Assembly: GCF_004354915.1 (NCBI RefSeq)
Contig: NZ_SMSI01000001.1
Coordinates: 1,798,001 to 1,862,000 of the forward strand
DNA length: 64,000 bases
Source of the DNA: Pseudohoeflea suaedae
GTDB lineage: Bacteria; Pseudomonadota; Alphaproteobacteria; Rhizobiales; Rhizobiaceae
Direction of reading: 5' to 3'
In this document: positions 17,214 to 27,619 of the stretch, in pieces
Position numbering within the stretch: position 1 is the stretch's first letter
Layout: every line of letters starts with the position of its first letter
The notes under the pieces: model-generated
Told to the model about the DNA's origin: nothing
The model's input: only the letters and a program-made list of their open reading frames with translations
The model's database searches: none
Program-made: the position numbers and the translations under genes

Positions 17214-19154
17214 ATGATGTTGAACGTGCCGTCACATATAGTACCGGCGCGCGGTCGTGGGCGGCTGCGCTCGAAAACGGTCGCGTTTCTGGCGGTGACG
17301 GTCCTCTCATTTACATCCGTGACCGCTCCCGCGCAGGCCATCGAGATCTTCGGCTTCAAGTTTTTCGAGAAGGACGGCGACGAAACGCCGGTCGTCAATC
17401 CGCTCGATTACACAGTGACCTTCGACATCCAGGGCAACGGAGATCCGGATCTTCGCGAAAAGCTCGAATCGGCTTCCGCGCTCAAGCGCAGCGAAGAAGA
17501 ACCCGTTCCGGGATCAGTGGGGCTGATATCGCGGGCACGTTCAGACTTCGAACAACTTGTCGGCGCGCTTTACGAGGATGGCCGCTTCAGCGGCCTGGTG
17601 AAGGTGAGCCTCGCCGGCCGGCCGCTTGAGACCTTGGCCCCGGACACCGACCTCAAGCCTTACGAACCAGTCCCGGTGATGTTCACCGTCGAGCCCGGTC
17701 CGCAGTTCCGGTTCGGCGAGATCGTCATGCGGCGCGAGGACGGCTCGGAGCTCGATCCCGCGGCCTACGGTCTCGAGCCGGGCGCCGTCGCCTATTCGAC
17801 AAACGTGCTCAATGCCGAGGAAAAGGTGGTCGCCGCCATGCGCGAACTCGGCCGCCCGCTGGCCAGGGTCGAGGACCGCAATATCGTCGCCGACCACGAT
17901 AGCGATACGCTGGATGTGACGATCGTCGTCAACGCCGGACCGGTTGCGCCCTTCGGCCCGACGGCTGTCGAGGGCACCGAGGATGTCGACCGTGATTTCG
18001 TGGCCTACATGACCGGTATCGATCCGGGCGAAACCTACGATCCCAGGGAACTCGAAGCTGCCGAGAAACGCCTCAAGGCGCTCGAGGTCTTCAATGCGGT
18101 CACGGTGAGGGGCGCCGACAATCTCGACGCCAACGGCGCCGTGCCGGTCGAGGTCAATGTCAGCGAGCGCAAGTTCCGCTATATCGGCCTCGGCGCAACC
18201 TACTCATCCACCGACGGTGGTGGCCTGGAAGGCTACTGGGGACACCGGAACCTGTTCGGGCGCGCGGAGAAACTGCGTATCGAAGGCTCCGTTTCGGGGA
18301 TTGGAAGCACCTCCGAATATGATGACCTGACCTATCACGGTGCGCTCCTGTTCGAGAAGCCGGGGGTCATCGGGCCTGCCTCCACCTTCACGTCGCGCCT
18401 TTCCGTCGACCAGGAGAATCCGGACGCCTATCGCAGCTTCTCCGTGACGGGTGCTGTGGGGCTCAAATACAAACTGACCGAAAAGCAGACGCTGTCCGGT
18501 GGGGTCGAACTCGAATATGCCAGGATCACCGATTCACTGGTGACCGACCAGGAGACGCTGACGGCTTCGGTCCCGCTCGAATGGGTCTATGACGGCCGCG
18601 ACGACGAACTGGATCCGACCTCCGGCTTCCGTCTTCTGGCTCACATCGAGCCCGCCTACGAGTTCAATCAGGGCAATAGCTTCGTCATCGCAAGGGGCGA
18701 GGCTTCGGCCTATCGCGCGCTCGATGATGCCAAACGCTTCGTCGTGGCCGGTCGTGTGGCCGGCGGTTCGATCGTCGGGGCCGACCTGACGGACATTCCC
18801 GCGACCCGCCGTTTCTACTCCGGCGGCGGCGGTTCAGTGCGCGGTTATGCCTATCAGGGAATCGGACCCAAGGATGAGAATGGTGACCCGATCGGTGGGC
18901 TGTCCTATATGGAAGCCAATGCGGAAGTCCGCATCGGCGTGACCGACAAGATCGGTATCGTGCCGTTTATCGATGTGGGCGCGGTTTCGACCGGTACGGC
19001 GCTCGAAGGCGCAGAGTTCCAGGCCGGAGCCGGCATCGGTCTTCGCTACAAGACCCCGTTCGGTCCGCTTCGCATCGATTTTGCAATCCCGCTCAACCCC
19101 GGACCCAATGATCCGGATTACGGAATTTACGCCGGAATCGGCCAGGCCTTCTAG
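17214..19154 (+). CDS. tamA: autotransporter assembly outer-membrane protein TamA (BamA family)
   Basis: 646 aa. A signal peptide is visible (hydrophobic VAFLAVTVLSFTSV, then TAPAQA, cleavage near residue 43). About three POTRA repeats follow to about residue 300, then an Omp85 16-strand barrel. The barrel contains the RFYSGGGGSVRGY loop motif near 539 and ends in phenylalanine (YAGIGQAF), as outer-membrane barrels do. It assembles outer-membrane proteins with TamB, encoded 3 nt downstream. Confidence 0.94.
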   Translation: MMLNVPSHIVPARGRGRLRSKTVAFLAVTVLSFTSVTAPAQAIEIFGFKFFEKDGDETPVVNPLDYTVTFDIQGNGDPDLREKLESASALKRSEEEPVPGSVGLISRARSDFEQLVGALYEDGRFSGLVKVSLAGRPLETLAPDTDLKPYEPVPVMFTVEPGPQFRFGEIVMRREDGSELDPAAYGLEPGAVAYSTNVLNAEEKVVAAMRELGRPLARVEDRNIVADHDSDTLDVTIVVNAGPVAPFGPTAVEGTEDVDRDFVAYMTGIDPGETYDPRELEAAEKRLKALEVFNAVTVRGADNLDANGAVPVEVNVSERKFRYIGLGATYSSTDGGGLEGYWGHRNLFGRAEKLRIEGSVSGIGSTSEYDDLTYHGALLFEKPGVIGPASTFTSRLSVDQENPDAYRSFSVTGAVGLKYKLTEKQTLSGGVELEYARITDSLVTDQETLTASVPLEWVYDGRDDELDPTSGFRLLAHIEPAYEFNQGNSFVIARGEASAYRALDDAKRFVVAGRVAGGSIVGADLTDIPATRRFYSGGGGSVRGYAYQGIGPKDENGDPIGGLSYMEANAEVRIGVTDKIGIVPFIDVGAVSTGTALEGAEFQAGAGIGLRYKTPFGPLRIDFAIPLNPGPNDPDYGIYAGIGQAF

Positions 19155-19157
19155 AAA

Positions 19158-22100
19158 ATGGCAGATAAACCCCGGAAGAAGCGCAGCCGCCGCAGAAAGG
19201 CGGCGATCTGGTCCCTTCAGGGGCTGGTGGCGATCGTCGTCCTGCTCATCGCGGCGGTGATCTTCCTCGTCGCCACGGTCCCCGGCGGCCGGATGATCGC
19301 GCTCATCGTCAATCGCCTGGGATCGAACGAGGTTCAATCCGTCGATCTCGCCGGTGTCACCGGCCTGATCAGCGGCGATACGCGCGTCGAATATCTCGTC
19401 ATCGGCGATGGCGAGGGAAATCCCTGGCTGCGACTGGACGGCATCGAGATCGATTGGTCGCCCTTTGCGCTCTTTTCGTCCGGTCTCGCGATCGACCGTC
19501 TGCATGTTGAAAAGGTCAACGTTTTGCGGCTGCCGGACGCGGGCGAGGAAGCGAGCGAAAGCTCGGGTGCGCTGAATCTTCCTATCAATGTCGATATTGA
19601 AGACTTTGATTTGCCTGAGATTATTCTCGGTGAAAAGGTGGCAGGCATCGAGGCGCGTTTTTCGACCGGTGGCAGGCTCAAGGTCAATTCCGACCTCTCC
19701 GACGTCAACACCAATATCACGCTCGACCGCATCGACGGCGCCGGTGGCTCCCTGAAGCTCGAGGCCAACGTCAACCTGCCGGACAAGCAGTTCGATCTCG
19801 ATGCGGATCTGGCCGAACCGGCGGGCGGCGTGATCGCGCGGCTGGCGGGGCTTCCGGACAATCAGGCCATCAATATTTCCGCCGATACCAAGGGCACCCT
19901 CGACGATTGGCAACTCGACGTCGCCGGCCGCATCGACGGCAACGAGGTGGCGACGGCCAAGGCGAGAATTCAACAGCGGGAAGACGGACGGCAATTCGAA
20001 GCCAGCGCCCGCGGCCAGCTCGGCCGCTTCATGCCGCCGCTTGCCGCCGATCTTTTCGAGGGCAACACCGATCTCTTTGCCTCCGGTCTCGTCGAACTTG
20101 AAAATCAGGGTGTCCAGATCGAGGTCTTCTCTCTCGACAGCCAGAGCTTGCACGCCGAAGGGCAGGGCAGGCTCGCCAGGGAAGGCCGGTCCGATTTCAC
20201 AGCCACCGTCACCGGTGCCAACGGTCCGGTGCAACTGGCATTCGGCCAGGATGAGGGGCGCGTTGAACTCGCGCTTTCCAAATTGGACCTGACTGTCTCC
20301 GGCGAGGCGAATGCGGCGGACGTGACGGTGAACGCCACGCTTCCGTCCTTCGATAATGCACAGCTGAGCGCGGAAAGCCTCACGCTGCAGGCAAAGCTGC
20401 CGGAGTTCGACCTGACATCGCAGTCGGGTTCGGGAACGGCGACGCTGAAGGCCGCCTCGATGGGGGCTGCCGATGCAACGCTTGCCAAGGTTCTGGCGGG
20501 CGAGGTCACACTGGCGACCGACTTCGCGATCGAAGGCAATGATTTCTCGACGACTTCGACGACGGTGCAGACCGGCACGGTGGCGCTGGAGTTTGCAGGT
20601 GACATCGATACCGCGGCGCTGACCGGCTCTGGCCATCTCGAAGGCCGCATGAATTCCGCCGTTCTGGCCGACAACCTGCCCGACACCGTCGGCCCGCAGA
20701 TCACCGTTTCCACGGACCTGACGCTGCCCGGGGACAACGCGGTCTCGGTATCCGATCTCAGGATCGCCGCCGACCATCTCACCATCACCGGCTCCGCAGA
20801 TCTCGCCGCCGACAAGGCGATTTCCGCAAAGCTGGCGGCAAGTCTGGAGAATGTCGCGGCTCTCAATCCGCTCGCCACCGGTTCGCTCGCGGTCAGCGCC
20901 GATGTCACCGGAACCGTTTTCGCACCCGAGTTCTCCGTGGTCGTGGAAGGGACGGATATCGCCGTCGATGGCAAGGACGTCGAGGACCTGAAGATCACGG
21001 CGGATGGCAAGCTCGAATCCAATAGCCCAACCGCCGATGTGCGGATTTCCGGCAGCTATCTCGGCAAGCCCATTGTGGGCACGGCCACGCTTGCCTCGCA
21101 GGGGGGAGCGAGCGTGATCGATCCACTGCGGCTGCAGGTGGAGGACAACACGATTTCCGGTTCGCTGACGCTCGATGGCGCGTTCAGGCCCGCGGGCAAC
21201 ATCGATCTCGACCTTGCCGATATCGGCGCTCTGGCGGCCCTTGGCGGCGTGGAAATCGCTGGGCGCGGGGAAGGGCGGCTGGTCTTCTCCATCGAGGACG
21301 ACATCCCTGTCCTGGCCGCCAATCTCGACGTGCCGGAATTGTCCGGCACCGGCTATCAGGTGGCCGATGCCTCCGTGAATGCCACCATCGACAACTATCT
21401 GGCACAACCGGGTGTTGCCGGCACCGCTCGCGTCGGCCGGGTGATCGCGGGCAAGACCGCCATTCGCGACATCACCGTCGACGTGTCGCTCTCGGATGGC
21501 TGGACCAATTTTACCGGCGATGCGACCGCGGACGGCAGCCCGGTCGATCTGAAGGGGCGCGTGCGGCAGGCTGGCGGTGCAACGGAGGTCGAGCTCGAGA
21601 CCGCTCGCATCGCCTATGGCGGACTGGCAGTGAGCCTGACCGAGCCGGCAAGGGTCAAGGTCCGCGACGGCACCGCGCAGATTGAAAAGCTCGTCCTCTC
21701 ACCCGGCGGCGGCAGTGTTTCGGTGACCGGCAGCGCCGGTGAAGACCTCGATCTGGATGTGCGGCTGAATGCGGTTCCCCTGACGGCGATCGACGCGGTT
21801 GCTCCTGGTACCGGGCTGCGCGGCGCGCTTTCCGGCACGGTCGATGTCACGGGCGCGGCATCCGCGCCCGTTGCCCGCTATGATCTGACCGCCGACGGCG
21901 TCTCGGCCAATGCGCTGGTTCCGATCGACGCGCCGCCGCTCACTGTAACCGCCAGGGGCGCCTATCAGGGCGATTCCGTCACTTTCAACGCCACGGCAGG
22001 CGGCGGGGGGCTTCGGCTGAACGCCGACGGCTCCGTCGGCCTGACGGGTGCCAGATCGTTGTCGATCAAGGCCGATGGCACGGCCCCCTTCAGCCTGGTT

Positions 22101-23363
22101 GCCGCACGGCTCGCTGCCCAGGGGCTCGTCCTCGACGGGACGGCGGACGTGAACATGACCATCGGCGGCACGGCATCCTCGCCGGATTACAATGGTACCA
22201 TCCGGTCGTCCAATGCCCGCTTCATCGATACGGGTTCCGGGATCGCGATCAACAAGCTCTCCACCGAGATCGCCCTCAACCGCCAGAGCGTCAATCTGCG
22301 CTCGCTGACGGGAGAACTGTCATCCGGCGGCGCTCTCAGCGGTTCGGGTACGATCGGCCTCGACGGCAATGCCGGATATCCGGGCGACCTGTCGATCAAG
22401 GTCGCCAATGGCCGCTACGCCGACGGACGGCTGGTCGCCACGCGTTTCAACGCCGCGTTGACGGTCACCGGTCCGCTTGCGACGCAGCCGGTTCTGGGCG
22501 GCACGCTGGATCTCGGCGAGACGACAATCACCGTCCCGTCCACCCTGCCGGGGTCGATCTCCCAGCTTCAGGTCGATCACCGCAACGCCAATGCGGATAT
22601 CCGCAGGCAGGATGCCGAACTGGCGCAGGATGACGCAAGCGGTGCCGGGGGCGGTGGTGGCGGAATCGGCCTCGATCTGCAGGTCAACGCCCCGCGCCGC
22701 ATCTTCGTGCGTGGCCGCGGCATCGACGCGGAATTCGGCGGATCGCTGACGCTGAAAGGCACCACGGCCAACCCCGTCGCCGTCGGCGGCTTTGACCTCG
22801 TGCGCGGCCGTCTGGAGATTCTGGGCAAGCGCCTCGACTTCGATTCGGGCCGTATCGGCTTTTCCGGCTCGATGATCCCGAGCCTCGATTTCGAAGCTTC
22901 CACGAACGCCGGAAGCGGTACCGCGACGATCCTGGTTTCCGGGCTTGCGACCAGGCCGGAATTCGATTTCACCTCGTCGCCCTCCATGCCCGACGACGAG
23001 ATCATGGCCCAGCTGATCTTCGGCCGCTCCGTCTCCAATCTTTCGCCGCTGCAGATTGCCCAGCTTGCGAGTGCCGCCGCCGAACTCACCGGCGTGACCT
23101 CCGGCGGCGGCATCGTCGGCCAGTTGCGCAAGGCGACCGGCATCGACAATCTGGACGTCCAGACCAACGAGGAGGGCGAAACGTCGGTCGGCGTGGGCAA
23201 ATACCTCAACGACCGCACCTATTTCGGTCTCGAACAGGGCACATCGGCGGGGTCCGGCAAGGCGACGATCGATCTCGATGTCGGGCGCGGCATCAAGCTG
23301 CGCGGCTCGGCGAGTTCCGACGGCGAAACCAAGGGCGGCATCTTCTTCGAGCGGGACTATTGA
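19158..23363 (+). CDS. tamB: translocation and assembly module protein TamB (DUF490)
   Basis: 1401 aa. A basic N-terminus (KPRKKRSRRRKA) is followed by a signal-anchor helix at about residues 16-38. A long beta-rich periplasmic region comes next, of the AsmA/TamB type that bridges the two membranes and may carry phospholipid. The C-terminal DUF490 domain contains GRLEILGKRLDFDSGRIGFS near residue 1217 and ends GGIFFERDY. The start is 3 nt after tamA, so the pair is surely one operon. Confidence 0.95.
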   Translation: MADKPRKKRSRRRKAAIWSLQGLVAIVVLLIAAVIFLVATVPGGRMIALIVNRLGSNEVQSVDLAGVTGLISGDTRVEYLVIGDGEGNPWLRLDGIEIDWSPFALFSSGLAIDRLHVEKVNVLRLPDAGEEASESSGALNLPINVDIEDFDLPEIILGEKVAGIEARFSTGGRLKVNSDLSDVNTNITLDRIDGAGGSLKLEANVNLPDKQFDLDADLAEPAGGVIARLAGLPDNQAINISADTKGTLDDWQLDVAGRIDGNEVATAKARIQQREDGRQFEASARGQLGRFMPPLAADLFEGNTDLFASGLVELENQGVQIEVFSLDSQSLHAEGQGRLAREGRSDFTATVTGANGPVQLAFGQDEGRVELALSKLDLTVSGEANAADVTVNATLPSFDNAQLSAESLTLQAKLPEFDLTSQSGSGTATLKAASMGAADATLAKVLAGEVTLATDFAIEGNDFSTTSTTVQTGTVALEFAGDIDTAALTGSGHLEGRMNSAVLADNLPDTVGPQITVSTDLTLPGDNAVSVSDLRIAADHLTITGSADLAADKAISAKLAASLENVAALNPLATGSLAVSADVTGTVFAPEFSVVVEGTDIAVDGKDVEDLKITADGKLESNSPTADVRISGSYLGKPIVGTATLASQGGASVIDPLRLQVEDNTISGSLTLDGAFRPAGNIDLDLADIGALAALGGVEIAGRGEGRLVFSIEDDIPVLAANLDVPELSGTGYQVADASVNATIDNYLAQPGVAGTARVGRVIAGKTAIRDITVDVSLSDGWTNFTGDATADGSPVDLKGRVRQAGGATEVELETARIAYGGLAVSLTEPARVKVRDGTAQIEKLVLSPGGGSVSVTGSAGEDLDLDVRLNAVPLTAIDAVAPGTGLRGALSGTVDVTGAASAPVARYDLTADGVSANALVPIDAPPLTVTARGAYQGDSVTFNATAGGGGLRLNADGSVGLTGARSLSIKADGTAPFSLVAARLAAQGLVLDGTADVNMTIGGTASSPDYNGTIRSSNARFIDTGSGIAINKLSTEIALNRQSVNLRSLTGELSSGGALSGSGTIGLDGNAGYPGDLSIKVANGRYADGRLVATRFNAALTVTGPLATQPVLGGTLDLGETTITVPSTLPGSISQLQVDHRNANADIRRQDAELAQDDASGAGGGGGGIGLDLQVNAPRRIFVRGRGIDAEFGGSLTLKGTTANPVAVGGFDLVRGRLEILGKRLDFDSGRIGFSGSMIPSLDFEASTNAGSGTATILVSGLATRPEFDFTSSPSMPDDEIMAQLIFGRSVSNLSPLQIAQLASAAAELTGVTSGGGIVGQLRKATGIDNLDVQTNEEGETSVGVGKYLNDRTYFGLEQGTSAGSGKATIDLDVGRGIKLRGSASSDGETKGGIFFERDY

Positions 23364-23431
23364 CGAAGCGCGCTTGACTTGCCGTGCGGCGCGGCGCCTT
23401 TCTGAGCCAGGATTTCAGCAGGAGCCGCGCC

Positions 23432-23776
23432 ATGTCCGATCTCATTCTCAACCTGACCACAGATGCGGCTGACGCCGAACATGATGCGCCGGCGCCTGAA
23501 AAGGTGCTTGCCGGCGATCCGAAATTCTCCACCTGGAACGTCGAGGAACGCGACGGGCTTTATTGCGGTATCTGGGAAGCCACGCCCGGCAAGTGGCGCA
23601 TCTCCTACGACGAATGGGAGTATTGCCGCATCATCTCGGGCGTTTCGGTTCTCACCGAGGAGGGCGGCGAGGCCGTCACCGTGCGCGCCGGCGACAGCTT
23701 CATCCTCCGACCGGGATTCAGAGGAACCTGGGAGGTGCTCGAAACGACGCGCAAGGACTACGTGATAAGGCTCTAG
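23432..23776 (+). CDS. cupin-domain protein (DUF861 type)
   Basis: 114 aa, single cupin. WRISYDEWEYCRIISGVSVL and GEAVTVRAGDSFILRPGFRG are the two cupin motifs of the DUF861/EutQ-like group. ATG 23432 follows CAGGAGCCGCG; the frame is open further upstream but without a better start. The function is unknown. It lies 68 nt after tamB, and its stop touches a dispersed repeat. Confidence 0.85.
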   Translation: MSDLILNLTTDAADAEHDAPAPEKVLAGDPKFSTWNVEERDGLYCGIWEATPGKWRISYDEWEYCRIISGVSVLTEEGGEAVTVRAGDSFILRPGFRGTWEVLETTRKDYVIRL

Positions 23777-23879
23777 ACCGTTTCGCCTTCAGGCGTAAAC
23801 GGATGGGTCAGACAAACGATTGAGTTCGTTTACGCATTTCGATTCTGCCGATTCCGACAAAATCGAAATTGCTCCAGCG
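23776..23879. repeat. dispersed ~100-bp repeat, copy 1
   Basis: It begins GACCGTTTCGCCTTCAGGCG and ends near ATCGAAATTGCTCCAG, between the convergent cupin and P450 genes. It aligns without gaps to 62024-62123 at about two-thirds identity, with blocks such as GACCGTTTCGCC, TCGAT and CTGCCGAT shared. It is AT-richer than the flanking genes and contains small inverted repeats (GCCTTCAGGC; TCGATTCTGCCG...). It is probably a RIME/REP-like intergenic element. Confidence 0.6.
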
Positions 23880-23880
23880 C

Positions 23881-25143
23881 CTACCAGATGAGGTCCAGCC
23901 CTTCGACGCCGCGGAAATGGAAGGCGTCGCGCCATCTGGGCGGCTCGGCCAGCTTGAGGCCGGGCAGGCGCCTGAACAGGATCGGAAGGGCAATCTGCAG
24001 TTCGAGACGCGCAAGCGGCGCGCCGATGCAGAAATGAATGCCCGCGCCGAAGGCCAGATGCGTGCCATCGGCCCGCCCGGCGACGAATGCGTCGGGATCG
24101 GGAAACTGCTTCGGATCGCGCCCGGCCGCTGCCATCATCAGCCCGATGCTCTCGCCCTTCTTCACGGAAATGCCGGGAACGGGCTCGCAATCGGCAAGCG
24201 CATAGCGGGTGAACATGTGGAGCGGCGGATCGATCCGCATCAGTTCCTCCACGGCACGTTCGGTCGCCTTGTCGTCGCCTGAAAAGATCGCCGCGCCGTT
24301 GAGCCCGCGCCCGAGTATCGTGGAGACCGCGTTGCCGATGTGGTGGACGGTCGCCTCGTGTCCGGCATTGAGCAAAAGGATCGAGGTGGAGATGACTTCC
24401 GCCTCGATCAATGCGTCCGCGCCTTCGCGAGCCGTCAGCATGTGCGAAATCAGGTCTGTGCCCGGCGCCTTGCGGCGCTCTGCGATGATCGAGCGGATAT
24501 AGTCGGAAAAGGCCCGCGAAGCGTCGTTTGCCGCGTCCTCGGTCTGCCGGTTTCGCCCGAACATGTACATCCGCACCATGCGGTGCGACCAGTCGAGCAG
24601 CTGGGGCCCCATCTCGCGGGGGATGCCGAGCATGTCGGCGATCACCGTCACCGGGATGATTTCGGCATAGGAGGAAATGAGCTCGGTACGGCCATCGGCC
24701 TGGAACCGGTCGATCAGCTCGTTGGTGAGGCTTTCGATCTCCGGGCGCAGGCGTTCGACCTGGCGGGAGACGAAGGCGCGGTTGACGAGCGTCCGGAGCC
24801 GGGTGTGGGCAGGTGGTTCGAGTTCCAGCAGCGAATGGGCCTCGATCGCGTCGAAATCCGCGACGTGCGCCGCAGGCTCCGGCCAGCCGAGTTCCTCACG
24901 GCTTGCCACATGCAGGATCTGCCGTCCGAAGCGCTTGTCGCGCAACAGCTTGCTGACCATGTCGTAGCCGGCAAAACACCAGTGGCCGTAGTCTTCCCAA
25001 AAGACCGCGCCGCCCTGGTCATGGATTGCTCCATAGGCGGGGTAGGGATCGGCGAAGAAGCCGGTGTGGCGCGGGTCGAGCCGCATGCGCGGGCCGTCGA
25101 AAACGGGCAGGCTTGAGGCGAGGGTATCTGAAACTCTGGACAT
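23881..25143 (-). CDS. cytochrome P450
   Basis: About 420 aa from the ATG at 25143 (MSRVSDTL); an in-frame ATG at 25179 would add 12 residues, and neither has a clear ribosome binding site. The I-helix oxygen-binding motif LLNAGHEAT, the K-helix EELMR (ExxR) and the heme loop [15 protein letters not shown] with the cysteine ligand are all present, so the enzyme looks intact. It is a soluble bacterial class I P450 needing external ferredoxin and reductase; none is encoded nearby. The substrate is unknown. Confidence 0.92.
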   Translation of the reverse strand: MSRVSDTLASSLPVFDGPRMRLDPRHTGFFADPYPAYGAIHDQGGAVFWEDYGHWCFAGYDMVSKLLRDKRFGRQILHVASREELGWPEPAAHVADFDAIEAHSLLELEPPAHTRLRTLVNRAFVSRQVERLRPEIESLTNELIDRFQADGRTELISSYAEIIPVTVIADMLGIPREMGPQLLDWSHRMVRMYMFGRNRQTEDAANDASRAFSDYIRSIIAERRKAPGTDLISHMLTAREGADALIEAEVISTSILLLNAGHEATVHHIGNAVSTILGRGLNGAAIFSGDDKATERAVEELMRIDPPLHMFTRYALADCEPVPGISVKKGESIGLMMAAAGRDPKQFPDPDAFVAGRADGTHLAFGAGIHFCIGAPLARLELQIALPILFRRLPGLKLAEPPRWRDAFHFRGVEGLDLIW

Positions 25144-25256
25144 GGCCGCACCGTTACCGCAAACAGGGCCCATGTCCAATGTGCAAATGTCGCGTCAAGC
25201 TCCGCGAAAGCAAGGCGCGCGAGCATGGCAGGCGACAATGCGTCGTAAGGATTCGG

Positions 25257-25264
25257 TTAACCAT
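25257..25264 (+). promoter_or_regulatory. TTAACCAT, possible CtrA-type site
   Basis: TTAACCAT resembles the short CtrA motif reported in rhizobia. It lies between the P450 start and clpP. An 8-mer occurs by chance often; weak evidence. Confidence 0.2.
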
Positions 25265-25306
25265 GCGGCCGCGACAAGAACTGCACCTTCTTTCCAAGGC
25301 TTGCGT

Positions 25307-25336
25307 CTTGAAGATGTGGGTGGTCAGTCTCTATCT
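25307..25336 (+). promoter_or_regulatory. candidate clpP promoter
   Basis: CTTGAA (25307-25312), 18 nt, CTATCT (25331-25336). It fits a housekeeping or heat-shock type alphaproteobacterial promoter 64 nt before clpP. Confidence 0.45.
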
Positions 25337-25399
25337 AGGGTCTGACGAAAGACACTGATTCCCGGCCTGCACCATGGCCGGACCGTTAAGGGGAATGGG

Positions 25400-26032
25400 A
25401 TGACTAGAACAGTCGATACTGCAATGGCGCTCGTGCCGATGGTGGTCGAGCAGACGAACAGGGGCGAACGTTCCTATGACATCTTCTCCCGCCTTCTGAA
25501 GGAGCGCATCATTTTCATCACCGGTCCCGTCGAGGACCAGATGGCGACGCTGGTTTGCGCCCAGCTTCTCTTCCTCGAGGCGGAAAACCCGAAGAAGGAA
25601 ATCGCGCTCTACATCAACTCGCCCGGTGGCGTCGTCACCGCGGGCATGGCGATCTACGATACCATGCAGTTCATCAAGCCGGCCGTTTCGACGCTCTGCA
25701 TCGGCCAGGCCGCCTCCATGGGCTCGCTCCTGCTCTGCGCCGGCGAGAAGGGCATGCGCTTTGCCACGCCGAATGCCCGCATCATGGTCCACCAGCCCTC
25801 GGGCGGCTTCCAGGGCCAGGCCTCCGACATCGAGCGTCACGCGCAGGATATCATCAAGATGAAGCGCCGGCTCAACGAGGTCTATGTCGAGCATACCGGC
25901 CGGGATTACGAAACCATCGAGCGCACGCTTGATCGCGACCACTTCATGACAGCCCAGGAATCGATGGATTTCGGCCTCATCGACAAGGTCATCGACAAGC
26001 GCGCCAACATGGAAGGCGAAGCCGCCGAGTAG
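25400..26032 (+). CDS. clpP: ATP-dependent Clp protease proteolytic subunit
   Basis: 210 aa serine protease that forms the tetradecameric chamber used by ClpX and ClpA. The catalytic serine is at 106 in GQAASMGS and the histidine at 131 in MVHQPSGG; the aspartate follows in the [15 protein letters not shown] region. ATG 25400 has AAGGGGAATGGG upstream. The short N-terminal propeptide and length are normal. clpX follows after 300 nt, as in most proteobacteria. Confidence 0.97.
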   Translation: MTRTVDTAMALVPMVVEQTNRGERSYDIFSRLLKERIIFITGPVEDQMATLVCAQLLFLEAENPKKEIALYINSPGGVVTAGMAIYDTMQFIKPAVSTLCIGQAASMGSLLLCAGEKGMRFATPNARIMVHQPSGGFQGQASDIERHAQDIIKMKRRLNEVYVEHTGRDYETIERTLDRDHFMTAQESMDFGLIDKVIDKRANMEGEAAE

Positions 26033-26332
26033 GACGATGCGCGGGACGCGCCCATATGCGCCTGATTACCAATATTTCCGGATGGAAATTGGGGATAAGG
26101 GACTGGCGCATGGCGCGGCCCGCGTTAATAATGCACGTTAAGCCTATGTTGAAGCTGTGGTGCGTAACGTGACCAAATCGCCGGGGAACTCGTTGCCTTC
26201 GGTCCGGAACAAGGATTAGTCTCGGGCTGGAATGTACCCCGAAACGCCGTGCGGTGGAGCCTCCCGAACCGACCACGCGGCAGCGGGCAGCTCCGGCGAC
26301 AGCAAGCCGGAGCGGACTGGAAGGAAGTTGAA
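26033..26332 (+). other. clpP-clpX intergenic region with leader hairpin
   Basis: 300 nt without a gene. Just before clpX there is a perfect 8-bp stem GCTCCGGC (26290-26297) / GCCGGAGC (26306-26313), 7 nt upstream of the AAGGAAG ribosome binding site. The region probably holds a separate clpX promoter, which I cannot place. Confidence 0.5.
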
Positions 26333-27610
26333 ATGAGCAAAGTCAGCGGTAGCAACGGCGGCGACTCCAAGAACACGCTTTACTGCTCTTTTTGCGGAAA
26401 GAGCCAGCACGAAGTTCGCAAACTGATCGCCGGACCAACCGTCTTCATCTGCGATGAATGCGTCGAACTCTGCATGGACATCATCCGTGAGGAGAACAAG
26501 ACCTCGATGGTGAAGTCGAGGGACGGCGTGCCCACGCCGCAGGAAATCATCACCACGCTCGACGAGTATGTCATTGGCCAGCACGACGCCAAGAAGATCC
26601 TCTCCGTCGCCGTGCACAACCACTACAAGCGCCTCAACCACGCCTCCAAGAACGGCGAGATCGAGCTGGCGAAGTCCAACATCATGCTCGTCGGCCCGAC
26701 CGGCTGCGGCAAGACCTATCTCGCCCAGACGCTGGCGCGCATCATCGACGTGCCGTTCACCATGGCCGACGCCACCACACTGACGGAAGCCGGCTATGTG
26801 GGTGAGGACGTCGAAAACATCATTCTCAAGCTGCTGCAGTCGGCCGACTACAACGTCGAGCGGGCGCAGCGCGGCATCGTCTATATCGACGAGGTCGACA
26901 AGATCAGCCGCAAGTCGGACAACCCCTCGATCACGCGCGACGTGTCGGGCGAGGGCGTCCAGCAGGCGCTTCTGAAGATCATGGAAGGCACGGTGGCCTC
27001 GGTCCCGCCGCAGGGCGGACGCAAGCATCCGCAGCAGGAATTCCTGCAGGTGGACACCACCAACATCCTGTTCATCTGCGGCGGCGCCTTCGCGGGCCTC
27101 GACAAGATCATCTCCGCGCGCGGCGAAAAGACCTCGATCGGTTTCGGCGCCTCGGTCAAGGCGCAGGACGAGCGTCGCGTCGGCGAGGTCCTGAAGGGTC
27201 TCGAGCCCGAGGACCTGGTCAAGTTCGGCCTTATCCCCGAGTTCATCGGCCGTCTGCCGGTTCTGGCGACGCTCGAGGACCTCGACGAGGATGCGCTGAT
27301 CCAGATCCTGACCGAGCCGAAGAACGCTCTGGTCAAGCAGTACCAGCGCCTGTTCGAGATGGAAGATGTGGAACTCACCTTCCACGAGGACGCCCTGCGC
27401 GAGATCGCCCGTCGCGGCATCGTCCGCAAGACGGGTGCCCGCGGCCTGCGCTCGATCATGGAGAAGATCCTTCTCGACACCATGTTCGAACTGCCGGAAC
27501 TCGAAGGCGTTCGCGAAGTCGTGATCTCCGACGAAGTCGTCAGTGGCGCCTCCCGTCCGCTCTACATCTATTCCGAGCGCGACGACGAGAAGGGCAACGC
27601 TACGGCCTGA
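26333..27610 (+). CDS. clpX: ATP-dependent Clp protease ATP-binding subunit ClpX
   Basis: 425 aa AAA+ unfoldase. The N-terminal zinc-binding domain shows YCSFCGKS and ICDECVELC (C4). Walker A is GPTGCGKT near residue 121, Walker B is [10 protein letters not shown] near 183, and the ClpP-docking loop IGF appears in KTSIGFGA near 268. ATG 26333 follows AAGGAAG; upstream in-frame codons lack a ribosome binding site. It delivers substrates to ClpP and, in alphaproteobacteria, degrades cell-cycle regulators such as CtrA. Confidence 0.97.
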   Translation: MSKVSGSNGGDSKNTLYCSFCGKSQHEVRKLIAGPTVFICDECVELCMDIIREENKTSMVKSRDGVPTPQEIITTLDEYVIGQHDAKKILSVAVHNHYKRLNHASKNGEIELAKSNIMLVGPTGCGKTYLAQTLARIIDVPFTMADATTLTEAGYVGEDVENIILKLLQSADYNVERAQRGIVYIDEVDKISRKSDNPSITRDVSGEGVQQALLKIMEGTVASVPPQGGRKHPQQEFLQVDTTNILFICGGAFAGLDKIISARGEKTSIGFGASVKAQDERRVGEVLKGLEPEDLVKFGLIPEFIGRLPVLATLEDLDEDALIQILTEPKNALVKQYQRLFEMEDVELTFHEDALREIARRGIVRKTGARGLRSIMEKILLDTMFELPELEGVREVVISDEVVSGASRPLYIYSERDDEKGNATA

Positions 27611-27619
27611 TATCTTGCG

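Noticed and set aside
18834-21407. 857-aa minus-strand frame opposite tamA/tamB
   Set aside because: High GC leaves the antisense frame open. The sense strand is clearly TamA/TamB.
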